From: an uncultured Rikenellaceae bacterium
GTDB lineage: Bacteria > Bacteroidota > Bacteroidia > Bacteroidales > UBA932
DNA: 27,979 nucleotides
NCBI GenBank assembly: GCA_937906485.1
Contig: CALCYB010000140.1
Location: 1-27,979, forward strand
Reading direction: 5' to 3'
Shown: piece after piece, positions 6,891-15,183 of the stretch
Layout: each line of letters opens with the position of its first letter
Position numbering within the stretch: the stretch's first letter is position 1
Program-made: the position numbers and the translations under genes
Notes under the pieces: model-generated
What the model was told of the DNA's origin: nothing
Database searches by the model: none
The model's input: only the letters and a program-made list of their open reading frames with translations

Positions 6891-8480
6891 ATGAGAAGGC
6901 ATTTCGATTATCTGGTCGTAGGCAGTGGTTTAGCTGGGCTCTATGCCGCTTACTGTGCCGCAAAGCACGGGAAGGTCGGCTTATTGACCAAATCTGCCTT
7001 GACCGAAAGCAATTCTTACTTTGCTCAGGGCGGCATTGCTGCCGTTACGGATAAGGATGATATTCCGCAATACCATTTTGAAGATACAATTATTGCCGGT
7101 CGCGGACTTTGTGATGCACCTGCTGTGCGGATTCTGGTCAACGAAGGACCGCAGCGCATTCAGGAGATCATCCGGGCCGGTATGCAGTTTGACATAGCCG
7201 AGAGCGGAGAATTGGCGCTGGGCTTGGAGGGCGGGCACCATCGGCGCAGGATCCTGCATGCCGGGGGAGATGCAACCGGGCGTCTGGTTACCCAGTTTGT
7301 CTTGAATCAGGTCTGTGCGAATGCCGATATCGCGATGTTTCCCAATTGTACCCTGGTGGACCTGCTGGTGAGCGAAGGTCATTGTGATGGCGTCCGTTGC
7401 TGGAATTTTGAGACGCAGCAGGAGGACCTGTTCCTCGCCGGTCAGACCATTCTGGCCTGTGGCGGTTCGGCGGCCATCTATCAACGGACGACCAATCCGC
7501 AAAGTACCACCGGGGATGGGGTAGCCATCGCCTGGCGGGCAGGATGCGAGATTGAAGACATGGAATTCATCCAGTTTCACCCGACGGCCATTGTGCATCC
7601 CCAAGGGGACAGTTTTCTGGTCAGTGAAGCCGTACGTGGAGAAGGTGCCCATCTGATCAACCTGCATGGCGAACGATTCATGGTGGGTGCGCATGAACTG
7701 GCAGAGTTGGCCCCGCGGGATGTGGTGGCCCAGCACATTGACCGCCAGATCCGTCAGGAGGGCAAGGGGTACGTGTACCTGTCGCTGCAGCACCTGGATC
7801 CACAAAAGATACGTTCGCGTTTCCCGACCATTGATGCAAAATGCCGCGAGTTGGGCATCGAGATGACCGACAGAATCCCGATTGCGCCGGCGGCTCACTA
7901 TACGGTGGGAGGGGTTCGGACCGATGAGTTCGGCCAGACCAATATCCGGCATCTGTATGTGTGCGGGGAATTGGCTTCTACCGGTATCATGGGAGCCAAC
8001 CGCCTGGCGTCAAATTCCTTGATCGAGTGCCTGGTATTTGGGAAACGGGCCATTGAACATACCCTGGCGGGCAATCCCGGGGAACGTACCGCGGCTGCCG
8101 GCCAATACGGAGAGCGGTTGTATGCCGATCCGGCGGGAGAGGCATTGTATAAGCGGGTGCGGGAACGAGTGGCCGCCATTTTGTCGGAACATGCCGGTCT
8201 GGTGCGCTCCGGAGAACAACTTCAAGCCGCTCTGGATGAGTTGGAAGAGTTGAGACGTACCCAGTTGCCGGAACAATCGGGCGACCGGCAAAATGTGTAT
8301 GAGGCGATGAGCGACAACTTGTGCCGGACCGCTTCTCTGATCCTGACCGGGGCTCTGACCCGACGTGAAAGCCGCGGCTGCCACTGCCGGAAGGATTATC
8401 CGAAGGAAATGCAGGAATTCCGTGTCCATCTGATCCAACAGAAAGGCCAACCGATCCGGGAGGTTCCGGTAAAACGATAA
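6891..8480 (+). CDS. nadB: L-aspartate oxidase
   Basis: This FAD enzyme oxidises L-aspartate to iminoaspartate, the first step of bacterial de novo NAD synthesis. Fumarate can serve as acceptor under anaerobic conditions. The protein has 529 residues, normal for the family. The FAD-binding GSGLAGLYAA lies at 11-20, followed by TESNSYFAQGGIAA. Further on come a TGDGVAIAWRAG segment and EFIQFHPTA of the flavin/substrate site. GIMGANRLASNSL follows, with ANRLASNS at 369-376, equivalent to the arginine region important for catalysis in the succinate dehydrogenase/fumarate reductase superfamily. It heads a run of nadB, nadC and nadA. Confidence 0.96.
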   Translation: MRRHFDYLVVGSGLAGLYAAYCAAKHGKVGLLTKSALTESNSYFAQGGIAAVTDKDDIPQYHFEDTIIAGRGLCDAPAVRILVNEGPQRIQEIIRAGMQFDIAESGELALGLEGGHHRRRILHAGGDATGRLVTQFVLNQVCANADIAMFPNCTLVDLLVSEGHCDGVRCWNFETQQEDLFLAGQTILACGGSAAIYQRTTNPQSTTGDGVAIAWRAGCEIEDMEFIQFHPTAIVHPQGDSFLVSEAVRGEGAHLINLHGERFMVGAHELAELAPRDVVAQHIDRQIRQEGKGYVYLSLQHLDPQKIRSRFPTIDAKCRELGIEMTDRIPIAPAAHYTVGGVRTDEFGQTNIRHLYVCGELASTGIMGANRLASNSLIECLVFGKRAIEHTLAGNPGERTAAAGQYGERLYADPAGEALYKRVRERVAAILSEHAGLVRSGEQLQAALDELEELRRTQLPEQSGDRQNVYEAMSDNLCRTASLILTGALTRRESRGCHCRKDYPKEMQEFRVHLIQQKGQPIREVPVKR

Positions 8481-8505
8481 TGAAACCCGATAACCTTAAA
8501 ATAAT

Positions 8506-9351
8506 ATGATGAATTATCAAGATTTGATTGATCGACTGATAGACTTGGCTATCGAAGAAGATATTTCTACTGGAGATATCAGTACGAATGCAATTATTCC
8601 TGTTTATACACGGGCAACTGCTGAAATGAAGGCAAAAGCGGAAGGCGTGGTTTCCGGTCTTGGCGTAATCCGGGCAGTGTACGAACGCTTTGAGAAAGAC
8701 ATTGTCTGGGAACCCCTGGTGCAGGATGGTGATCGGGTAAAACCCGGCGATATCCTGTTGCGCATTGAGGCCAGCTACCGTTGTCTGTTGTGCGGGGAAC
8801 GCCTGTCGTTGAACATCTTGCAACGGATGTCCGGTATCGCTACTGAAACGGCACGTTATGTGGATGCATTGGAAGGAACCCGTACCCGTCTGTTGGATAC
8901 GCGCAAGACCGCACCCGGTATGCGCATCCTGGACAAGATGGCGGTCAAACATGGGGGTGGAATGAACCACCGTATGGGCTTGTACGATATGGTAATGTTG
9001 AAAGACAACCACATCAAGATTGCCGGAGGCATCCCCAATGCCATTGCTGCCGTTAAACGTAACCAACCTTTGAGCGTACGTCTGGAAGTGGAAACCACCA
9101 ACCTGGATGAAGTCCGTCAGGCCCTGGAAGGAGGTGCCGACATCATCATGCTGGATAACATGGACAATGCTTCCATGGCAGAAGCCGTACGCCTGATCGA
9201 TGGTCGTGCCAAAACCGAAGCATCCGGCAACATGTCCTTGGAACGTTTGCGTTCCGTAGCCCAGACCGGGGTGGACTACATCAGCGTAGGTGCATTGACC
9301 CACTCCGTAAAGGCAATGGATATCAGTATGAATATCAAGATTTTGAAATAA
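8506..9351 (+). CDS. nadC: Nicotinate-nucleotide pyrophosphorylase (quinolinate phosphoribosyltransferase)
   Basis: The enzyme joins quinolinate to PRPP, releasing CO2 and giving nicotinate mononucleotide, the third step of the nadB-A-C pathway. The 281-residue protein shows the family features DTRKTAPGMR (131-140), KHGGGMNHR (148-156), LKDNHI (165-170), EVETTNL and DIIMLDNM. The late TEASGNMSLE and GVDYISVGALTHS form the phosphate-binding end of the barrel. Two adjacent ATGs (8506, 8509) could serve as start. It begins 25 bases after nadB, and its TAA stop shares one base with the nadA ATG, so translation is probably coupled. Confidence 0.96.
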   Translation: MMNYQDLIDRLIDLAIEEDISTGDISTNAIIPVYTRATAEMKAKAEGVVSGLGVIRAVYERFEKDIVWEPLVQDGDRVKPGDILLRIEASYRCLLCGERLSLNILQRMSGIATETARYVDALEGTRTRLLDTRKTAPGMRILDKMAVKHGGGMNHRMGLYDMVMLKDNHIKIAGGIPNAIAAVKRNQPLSVRLEVETTNLDEVRQALEGGADIIMLDNMDNASMAEAVRLIDGRAKTEASGNMSLERLRSVAQTGVDYISVGALTHSVKAMDISMNIKILK

Positions 9352-10274
9352 TGAACCGAGAAGAAATCGTGGCCCGCATCCAGGCCTTGAAGAAAGAAAA
9401 ACGGGCAGTAATCCTGGCCCATTATTATACCTTGCCGGAGATTCAGGACCTGGCAGACTACCTGGGGGATTCCTTGGGATTATCCAAACAGGCTGCTGCT
9501 ACGGATGCAGACATCATTGTGTTCTGCGGTGTTCATTTCATGGCGGAAACAGCATCCATCATTGCTCCGCACAAGAAAGTCCTGTCCCCTGCGCCGGATG
9601 CCGGTTGTTCATTGGCGGACAGCGCTACGGGAGAAGGCCTGCGCAAGTGGAAGGAACAGCATCCGAATGGTCTGGTGGTCAGCTATGTGAATACTACAGC
9701 AGAGGTGAAGGCATGGACCGACTATTGCTGTACTTCTTCCAATGCCTTGAATGTGGTGCGTTCGCTGCCGAAGGATTGTGAGATCCTCTTCGGACCCGAC
9801 CGGAACTTGGGAGCATGGATCAATCACATGACCGGCCGTAACATGCAGTTGTGGGACGGTTGCTGCTGTGTCCATGACGAGATTACTTCCGGTATGATCC
9901 ATCAGATGCTGGAACGTTATCCGGATGCGGATGTGCTGATCCATCCGGAAGCCCGATGCGTGGACGATGTGAGCTTGTTGTCTCACCCGCGCGTGTTCTT
10001 CTATTCGACCGCCGGCATCATGGATCATTCGGTGCGTGTTCCGAAAAACCGCTTCGTCATTGCAACCGAAGAAGGCACCTTGCACGAATTGGGCAAACGT
10101 TCTCCTGAAAAGGAATTCATTCCGATTGCCCCCGGTACCATCTGTCAGGAAATGAAGAAAATTACCCTGGAACGTCTGTTGGAGACCTTGGAAACTGAAT
10201 GTGGCGAGGTACGCGTTCCGGAGGACATCCGTCAGCGGGCATTGGTTCCGATTGAGCGGATGATGAGTTTGTAA
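9351..10274 (+). CDS. nadA: Quinolinate synthase A
   Basis: NadA condenses iminoaspartate with dihydroxyacetone phosphate to give quinolinate, using an oxygen-sensitive 4Fe-4S cluster. The 307-residue protein has AHYYTLPEIQDLADYLGDS (23-41), PDAGCSLAD with Cys85, YVNTTAEVKA (112-121), Cys126-Cys127, a CCC run at 171-173 within WDGCCCVH, HPEARC (198-203), and APGTICQEM with Cys265. Cys85, one of the 171-173 group, and Cys265 fit the three conserved cluster ligands. The ATG overlaps the nadC stop. It works on the NadB product, so the three genes cover the complete route from aspartate to nicotinate mononucleotide. Confidence 0.96.
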   Translation: MNREEIVARIQALKKEKRAVILAHYYTLPEIQDLADYLGDSLGLSKQAAATDADIIVFCGVHFMAETASIIAPHKKVLSPAPDAGCSLADSATGEGLRKWKEQHPNGLVVSYVNTTAEVKAWTDYCCTSSNALNVVRSLPKDCEILFGPDRNLGAWINHMTGRNMQLWDGCCCVHDEITSGMIHQMLERYPDADVLIHPEARCVDDVSLLSHPRVFFYSTAGIMDHSVRVPKNRFVIATEEGTLHELGKRSPEKEFIPIAPGTICQEMKKITLERLLETLETECGEVRVPEDIRQRALVPIERMMSL

Positions 10275-10291
10275 CCCCTAAATACCCATCC

Positions 10292-11638
10292 ATGAAGATC
10301 ATTGTAGCCGGGGCCGGTGAGGTCGGAACCCATCTGGCAAAGATGTTGAGCCAGGAATACCACGACATCGTGGTAATAGACCCGGATGAGGACCGTTTGA
10401 ACCACGTTTCGGAGATTGCGGACGTGGTGACCATCCAGGGAAAGCCGACGTCTATCCAGACCTTGAGCGAGGCTGGAGCTGGGTTGGCGGATCTTTTTGT
10501 GGCAGTCAGTCCGGCTGCCGAGCAGGATGTCAATCTGGTCAGTGCCTTGTTAGCCAAGAAGATGGGCGCAAAACGGGTGACAGCCCGGATCAATACGGAG
10601 GAATACCAGACCAATGAGAACAAGCTCATGTTCATTGAAATGGGGATTGATTCCCTGTTTTATCCGGAGAAGATTGCGGCAAACGAAATTGTCAATCTCC
10701 TTCAGCAGTCCGCTACCTCGGAGTTCATGGATTATTCTCACGGGAAACTGCAACTGGTGGTCTTCCGGCTGGAGGATGGGGCTCCTTTGATAGGCCGGGC
10801 CCCGGTGGATTTCATTGGTGCCAAGCAGTTGTTGTACCGTTCGGTTGCTATTTCCCGGAATGGGGAGACCATTATTCCCCGTCCGGATACCCGATTCAAA
10901 CTCGGAGACATGGTTTACCTGATTGCCAAGAAAGAAGGAGTGAAGGATGCGATCAGTTATTCGGGCAAACCGCAGTTGTCTGTGCGTAGTCTGATGATTT
11001 TGGGAGGTGGCCGGATCGGAGAACTGGTGGCCCGGAAAATGGAGAAGATGGTGGATCAGGTCAAGATCATTGAGCAACGGCCTTCACGATGCGAGGAGTT
11101 GACGGAAACCCTAAACCGTTCGCTGGTCATCAACGGAGACGGACGGAATTCGGACATTCTGATCGAAGAGAATGTGCGCGACTGCGATGCGTTTGTTGCT
11201 GTGACCAGCAGTTCCGAAACCAACATCCTCTCCTGTATGGTTGCCAAACGTATGGGAGTGGCCAAGGTCATCGCGGAAGTGGAGAATTTTGAATACATCA
11301 AACTGGCGGAAGGCATGGGGGTGGATGCCGTGATCAACAAGAAACTGATTACGGCCGGCCGGATTTTCCGCTATACCCTGTCCAACAAAGTACGTTCGAT
11401 TAAAGTCCTCAATGGTACTGAAGCCGAAGTGTTGGAGTTCATCGTCAATCCCAACAGTTTGATTACCACCGGCCGGCTGCGCGACCTGAACTTTCCGGAA
11501 GATGCCATCATCGGTGGAGTCATTCGGGGTAATGAGAGTTTTATTGCCGTAGGAGACAGTGTTATACGACCGTATGACCAGGTGGTGGTCTTTGCCCATC
11601 CTTCTGCTGTGGTCAAGGTGGATAAGTTCTTTATGTAA
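10292..11638 (+). CDS. trkA: Trk potassium uptake regulatory protein TrkA
   Basis: TrkA is the cytoplasmic nucleotide-binding ring subunit that gates the TrkH/TrkG K+ channel. The 448 residues hold two RCK units. The first starts MKIIVAGAGEVGTHLA with the G-x-G-x-x-G Rossmann loop, D31 after IVVI, and VTARINTEEY. The second has LGGGRIGELVARKM (glycines 238-243), then the VINGDGRN and AFVAVTSSSETNIL strands. Each Rossmann unit is followed by a smaller C-domain (for example GEVIIPRPDTRFKLGD-like and LRDLNFPEDAIIGGVIRG regions). It follows nadA by 17 bases and precedes the M6 protease by 12. No trkH/trkG partner is in the window. NAD(H) is a known TrkA ligand, but a functional reason for the linkage to the nad genes is only inference. 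Confidence 0.95.
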   Translation: MKIIVAGAGEVGTHLAKMLSQEYHDIVVIDPDEDRLNHVSEIADVVTIQGKPTSIQTLSEAGAGLADLFVAVSPAAEQDVNLVSALLAKKMGAKRVTARINTEEYQTNENKLMFIEMGIDSLFYPEKIAANEIVNLLQQSATSEFMDYSHGKLQLVVFRLEDGAPLIGRAPVDFIGAKQLLYRSVAISRNGETIIPRPDTRFKLGDMVYLIAKKEGVKDAISYSGKPQLSVRSLMILGGGRIGELVARKMEKMVDQVKIIEQRPSRCEELTETLNRSLVINGDGRNSDILIEENVRDCDAFVAVTSSSETNILSCMVAKRMGVAKVIAEVENFEYIKLAEGMGVDAVINKKLITAGRIFRYTLSNKVRSIKVLNGTEAEVLEFIVNPNSLITTGRLRDLNFPEDAIIGGVIRGNESFIAVGDSVIRPYDQVVVFAHPSAVVKVDKFFM

Positions 11639-11650
11639 ACCTTGTCCCCT

Positions 11651-13762
11651 ATGCGTCGGTTCCTTCTGTTGTTCTTCCTTCTCTTCTGTACGGAGTTTGT
11701 GCTTCGGGCAGTGGGGGCCTATCCTTATGAGATTCAGCGGACGCAGCCTGACGGTAGTGTCATCCGGTTGAGGATTCGAGGGGACGAACGTTTCCATTAT
11801 TATACGACCGTATCCGGTCTTCCGGTCCGTCAGGGAGCGGACGGCTATTATTATGTGGCAGATCTGTTGCCCGAGGGGATCGTTCCTACGCGTCAGCGCG
11901 TAGGCAGTTGGTCTGGGGTGGGGGTGTTAGCTCCTCAGATGCAGGAAGATCCCCTATTGAGCAGGTTGAGACAGGCTGCCTATGAGCAATGGGACATGCA
12001 GCATCGCACCCCTTTGCGTCAGTCGCGGCCGACCCGTTCCGATGCGGCCTCTATCCGGGTGTTGGTCATTCCCGTAGAATTCAATGACGTGTTCTATACG
12101 ATGGAAGAGCCGGACCGCTACCTGGATGACTTGCTCAATGGCGATCGGCCGGTGGGGGATGACCCCAGCGTAAGAACTTATTTTGAGGACAACCTGAGAG
12201 GGCAGATGCACATTGACTTTGATGTGGTTCCACACGTGACTTTGCCGCGATCGCGCAAGTATTATGGGGAAAACGCATCGTCCGGTACCGACCCTAATGT
12301 CCGGAACATGGTGGCCGATGCCTGTCGTATGCTGGTGCGCAGGGGATTTGATTTTTCCCAATATGACCAGAACCAGGATGGAGAGGTGGACTATTTGTTC
12401 ATACATTATGCCGGTCACAATGAGGCCGAAGCAGGTGTGGAAGAAATGGTGTGGCCTCATTCGGGAGATATCCGTTCCTTGGATTTCCATGCTTCCGGGG
12501 TCTTGATCGGACGTTATTCCTGTACCTCTGAACTGCGGGGTGCCACTGGTGAGAACTTGGCCGGTATCGGAACGTTCTGTCACGAATTTGCCCATTTGCT
12601 GGGCCTGGTGGACCTGTATGATACAGATGGTGAGGTTACCGGCAGTTATACCCACCTCTGGGGTCCGTTGGCCTTGATGAATCAGGGAGCGTATAACAAC
12701 GAAGGCCGTACTCCGCCCGCTTTGTGTGCCATCGATCTGGACCTGTTGGGACTGATGGATGAAGTTTCTTTCACGTTGGGTCAGCGTGTATTTCTGGAGC
12801 CTGTCGGCAAGACCCATCAGGTAATGAAACTCAATACCCCGAATCAGGGAGAATATTTTCTGGTGGAAATGCGGAATAATCTGGATTGGGATGCGTACAT
12901 CGGAGGGAGGGGAATGTTGGTCTATCACATTGACAAATCCAAAAGTCCGGCGGATGGGATTCAGGCCGATGTCCGTTGGAAGATCAATCGGGTGAACGGC
13001 AGTTCCAAACATCCTTGTGCCAATCTGTTGGCAGCGAGCAGGTATCCCACTGAAGTACCCGGTCTGTTCTTTCCCGGATCGGATCACGTCTTCTCTTTGA
13101 CGACTCAGACGCGTCCCCCGCTGGTCTCCTGGCAGGGACAGGGTTGTGGGGTGGGTCTGGATTCCATCTTGCTGGACATTCAGGAACAGTATGTCACGTT
13201 TACGGTGATCCAGGATCAGGGGTATGCTGTACCCAGGATCCAACATCATTACGCCCAGGTCGGCCAACAAGAGATCAGGTTGCATTGGTACACCGATATT
13301 GCATTGGAGGCCAAGTGGCAGATCGAGTGGCGAACATTGGCTGAATCGGTGTACCGTTCAGTGACCGTTTCAGAAAAGGAGTACACCATCACCCAATTGG
13401 TTCCGAATGAGGTGTATGTCATTCGGATTACCCCTCGTACCGATGAGTTGTTGGGAGAGACCTATTCGTTTGATGTCAAGACCCAGAACATCACGGCCCC
13501 TTTTCCTGCCATTCAGGGACTGGACAAGCCGTACCATGTCGGGGACCAGTTGTTGCTGAAGGTCCATAATCTGACCGAAGCGGTGGAGCACATCCGGTGG
13601 CTGATCAATGGCCGTCTGGTATCGGTTGAGGACCTGGTCCTGACTGAGCCGGGACCGATGACCATCCAGGCCGAGGTGACCTATCTTTCGGACCATACCA
13701 AGGAGTATTTGTACAAAGTCTTGCACGTTTTGCCGCGGGAGGAGGTGTCTGATGAAAACTGA
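11651..13762 (+). CDS. Secreted M6-family metalloprotease
   Basis: This is a zinc peptidase of the immune inhibitor A-like M6 family. I chose the ATG at 11651 (703 residues) rather than the TTG at 11642, because MRRFLLLFFLLFCTEFVL then begins a signal peptide at once. The catalytic motif HEFAHLLGLVDLYD spans 311-324, giving two zinc His, the catalytic Glu and the third ligand in H-E-x-x-H-x-x-G-x-x-D form. Before it come IRVLVIPVEFND and RTYFEDNLRGQMHIDF, typical of M6 proteins, and DQNQDGEVDYLF resembles a calcium-binding loop. After the catalytic domain come a beta-rich segment and a fibronectin-III-like region with HWYTD, WQIEWRTL and LVPNEVYVIRI. A final beta domain may be PKD-like. It overlaps the next gene by 11 bases. 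There is no lipobox, so it is exported, possibly released. Confidence 0.88.
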   Translation: MRRFLLLFFLLFCTEFVLRAVGAYPYEIQRTQPDGSVIRLRIRGDERFHYYTTVSGLPVRQGADGYYYVADLLPEGIVPTRQRVGSWSGVGVLAPQMQEDPLLSRLRQAAYEQWDMQHRTPLRQSRPTRSDAASIRVLVIPVEFNDVFYTMEEPDRYLDDLLNGDRPVGDDPSVRTYFEDNLRGQMHIDFDVVPHVTLPRSRKYYGENASSGTDPNVRNMVADACRMLVRRGFDFSQYDQNQDGEVDYLFIHYAGHNEAEAGVEEMVWPHSGDIRSLDFHASGVLIGRYSCTSELRGATGENLAGIGTFCHEFAHLLGLVDLYDTDGEVTGSYTHLWGPLALMNQGAYNNEGRTPPALCAIDLDLLGLMDEVSFTLGQRVFLEPVGKTHQVMKLNTPNQGEYFLVEMRNNLDWDAYIGGRGMLVYHIDKSKSPADGIQADVRWKINRVNGSSKHPCANLLAASRYPTEVPGLFFPGSDHVFSLTTQTRPPLVSWQGQGCGVGLDSILLDIQEQYVTFTVIQDQGYAVPRIQHHYAQVGQQEIRLHWYTDIALEAKWQIEWRTLAESVYRSVTVSEKEYTITQLVPNEVYVIRITPRTDELLGETYSFDVKTQNITAPFPAIQGLDKPYHVGDQLLLKVHNLTEAVEHIRWLINGRLVSVEDLVLTEPGPMTIQAEVTYLSDHTKEYLYKVLHVLPREEVSDEN

Positions 13763-14198
13763 TCGGAAAAGGATCTGCTGGATTGTCGGGCTGTTGTCGG
13801 CGGCTTTTGTGATGAGTGATTGTACGCCGAGGCGGAGTATTGAGATAGAGACTCCGGAACGGGTGTTTTTTCTGCAGCAGAATATCCTTGGGGTATACAG
13901 TCGAGGTACGCAGATCCTGGTCTATGACCAGGCGAATTTTCAACTGGCCGTCTCTCCCAAACGCCATCTTTTCCGCTTGCAGGATGATGGACAGCATCGT
14001 TATGCTCAGGTGGTATTCGAAACTCCTCCCCGGCGGGAAGGGGATCTGGTTCAAGCTCATTGCCAATATAAGGTGGGAAATTTGAATCTAAATTTGAAGA
14101 TTCAGATGGAGTACCTGTTGTCTGCCAATGACAAATACTGGCTGTGGAACGATCAGCATCAGCTGGGTTTTCTGATTCCGGCTGCCACATTCGAATAG
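13752..14198 (+). CDS. Small lipoprotein of unknown function, coupled to the M6 protease
   Basis: I do not recognise the family. The 148-residue product has a basic N-terminus (MKTDRKR), a hydrophobic stretch, and a probable lipobox ending VMSDC with Cys24. The mature part is rich in beta-type segments (ERVFFLQQNILGVY, RYAQVVFETPP, LNLNLKIQMEYLL). The ATG lies inside the last codons of the M6 protease gene (11-base overlap), so the two are probably translated together. That makes a protease-associated lipoprotein such as an anchor, inhibitor or folding helper conceivable, but only by context. It ends the plus-strand run and is followed by a strong terminator. Confidence 0.7.
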   Translation: MKTDRKRICWIVGLLSAAFVMSDCTPRRSIEIETPERVFFLQQNILGVYSRGTQILVYDQANFQLAVSPKRHLFRLQDDGQHRYAQVVFETPPRREGDLVQAHCQYKVGNLNLNLKIQMEYLLSANDKYWLWNDQHQLGFLIPAATFE

Positions 14199-14221
14199 GA
14201 ATCCGCTAGGACCGGATACAA

Positions 14222-14268
14222 AAATTAAATGGATGATGGAATGTGCTCCATCATCCATTTAATTTGTT
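14222..14268. terminator. Strong bidirectional terminator, perfect 19-bp stem
   Basis: Bases 14222-14240 are the exact reverse complement of 14247-14265, with a 6-base loop (ATGTGC). The outer stem is A+T-rich (AAATTAAAT/ATTTAATTT), so each strand ends in a T-rich tract. It closes the nadB-to-lipoprotein run on the plus strand and the histone-like gene on the minus strand. Confidence 0.9.
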
Positions 14269-14296
14269 TGCTTAGGTTTTAGTTGAAAATAGTAGA

Positions 14297-14470
14297 CTAT
14301 TTTGATGCTTCAACCGAAGCTTTTCTAAAATCCTTCATCAGTTTGCTCAGGTTCAAGGCTGCTTTACGAGCGCGTGTTCCGGCAGCTTTGTTACCTTTTT
14401 CCAATTGTGCGTCTGCATTCACAGTGAAGTTGTCGATTTCGACTTTGATTTGATCAAGAAGTTCTTTCAT
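14297..14470 (-). CDS. Histone H1-like DNA-binding protein (Hc1 type), 57 residues
   Basis: This short gene reads MKELLDQIKVEIDNFTVNAD at its start, then AQLEKGNKAAGTRARKAA and LSKLMKDFRKASVEASK. The acidic amphipathic first helix, the QLEKGNKAAGTRARKA core and the KLMKEFR-like helix are the signature of the short histone-H1-like proteins widespread in Bacteroidota. They are related to the chlamydial Hc1 N-terminus and are presumed nucleoid proteins. I chose the ATG at 14470 because family similarity begins there. The stop is TAG. It stands alone between two terminator/promoter regions. A 15-base palindrome sits 17 bases upstream of the start. Function in DNA compaction is from family knowledge and not shown here. 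Confidence 0.88.
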   Translation of the reverse strand: MKELLDQIKVEIDNFTVNADAQLEKGNKAAGTRARKAALNLSKLMKDFRKASVEASK

Positions 14471-14486
14471 AATACTAAAATTTTAA

Positions 14487-14501
14487 TTAATAGCCTATTA
14501 A
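14487..14501. promoter_or_regulatory. 15-bp palindrome upstream of the histone-like gene (possible operator)
   Basis: TTAATAG-C-CTATTAA is a perfect inverted repeat with a one-base centre, 17-31 bases before the histone-like ATG. The arms are too close to form a good RNA hairpin, which favours a protein-binding site. It may instead be chance in an A+T-rich gap. Confidence 0.35.
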
Positions 14502-14556
14502 CGGAGTGCAAGTTAACTCATTTTTTTTAATAACAAGAAAAAAATGGAATTTTTTT

Positions 14557-14564
14557 TATTTTTG
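14557..14564 (+). promoter_or_regulatory. -7 box for the MarC-family gene
   Basis: TATTTTTG exactly matches TAnnTTTG and is followed by C. It lies 36 bases before the ATG at 14600. An A/T-homopolymer-rich tract (14521-14557) precedes it. Confidence 0.65.
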
Positions 14565-14599
14565 CATCCCTTTTGTATAAATAATTAATAAATAACAAG

Positions 14600-15178
14600 A
14601 TGATGAGTTTAAGTCTAAGAGAGATATTCAGTGTTTTTATGGTACTGTTTGCTGTGATTGATATCACCGGTTCAGTGCCCTTGATTATTGGTATGAAACA
14701 AAAAGGCAATCGGATCGAGAGCGGAAAAATTGCTTTGATTTCGACTGTCGTTTTCTTGCTGTTCCTCTTTCTGGGAGATGCGATCCTGTCCCTGTTCGGC
14801 GTGGATATTTCCTCCTTTGCCGTTGCGGGTGCGATCATTATTCTGATCCTGGCTGCGGAAATGGTGCTGGGGATCGAAATTTTCAAAAACGAAGGCACCG
14901 GCAGTTCCGTAACGGTGGTTCCTTTGGTGTTTCCGTTGATTGCCGGAGCCGGTGCCTTGACTACGTTGCTTTCCCTTCGTGCAGAATACGCGTTGTCCAA
15001 CATCATTGTGGCCATTCTGTTGAACATGGCCGTCGTATTCCTGGTACTCTGGAAAATCGAGTGGGTGGAGAAACTGCTTGGAAAAGAAGGAATCTTTATT
15101 CTTCGCAAGTTTTTCGGCATCATTCTGTTGGCGGTCGGCATCAAGCTCTTTACCTCCAACATTGCCTCCCTGTTCTGA
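14600..15178 (+). CDS. MarC-family integral membrane protein
   Basis: The 192-residue product is almost wholly hydrophobic with about six membrane segments. It shows family features: an N-terminal SVFMVLFAVIDITGSVPLIIG, the GDAILSLFGVDISSFAVAGAIIILILA region, and VPLVFPLIAGAGALTTLLSL. A GIILLAVGIKLF end is typical. MarC proteins are inner-membrane proteins whose transport role remains unclear; the old link to multiple antibiotic resistance has not held up. Two adjacent ATGs (14600, 14603) could be the start. It converges on the dipeptidyl-peptidase gene with only 5 bases between the stop codons and no visible terminator. Confidence 0.9.
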   Translation: MMSLSLREIFSVFMVLFAVIDITGSVPLIIGMKQKGNRIESGKIALISTVVFLLFLFLGDAILSLFGVDISSFAVAGAIIILILAAEMVLGIEIFKNEGTGSSVTVVPLVFPLIAGAGALTTLLSLRAEYALSNIIVAILLNMAVVFLVLWKIEWVEKLLGKEGIFILRKFFGIILLAVGIKLFTSNIASLF

Positions 15179-15183
15179 TGCGG

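Noticed and set aside
7987..9303. A 438-codon minus-strand open frame opposite nadB and nadC
   Set aside because: Both genes beneath it are unmistakable, and the antisense translation is compositionally odd with no family resemblance.
11954..13285. A 443-codon minus-strand open frame opposite the M6 protease
   Set aside because: The sense strand carries an intact HEFAHLLGLVD active site. The antisense frame shows no motif or initiation context.
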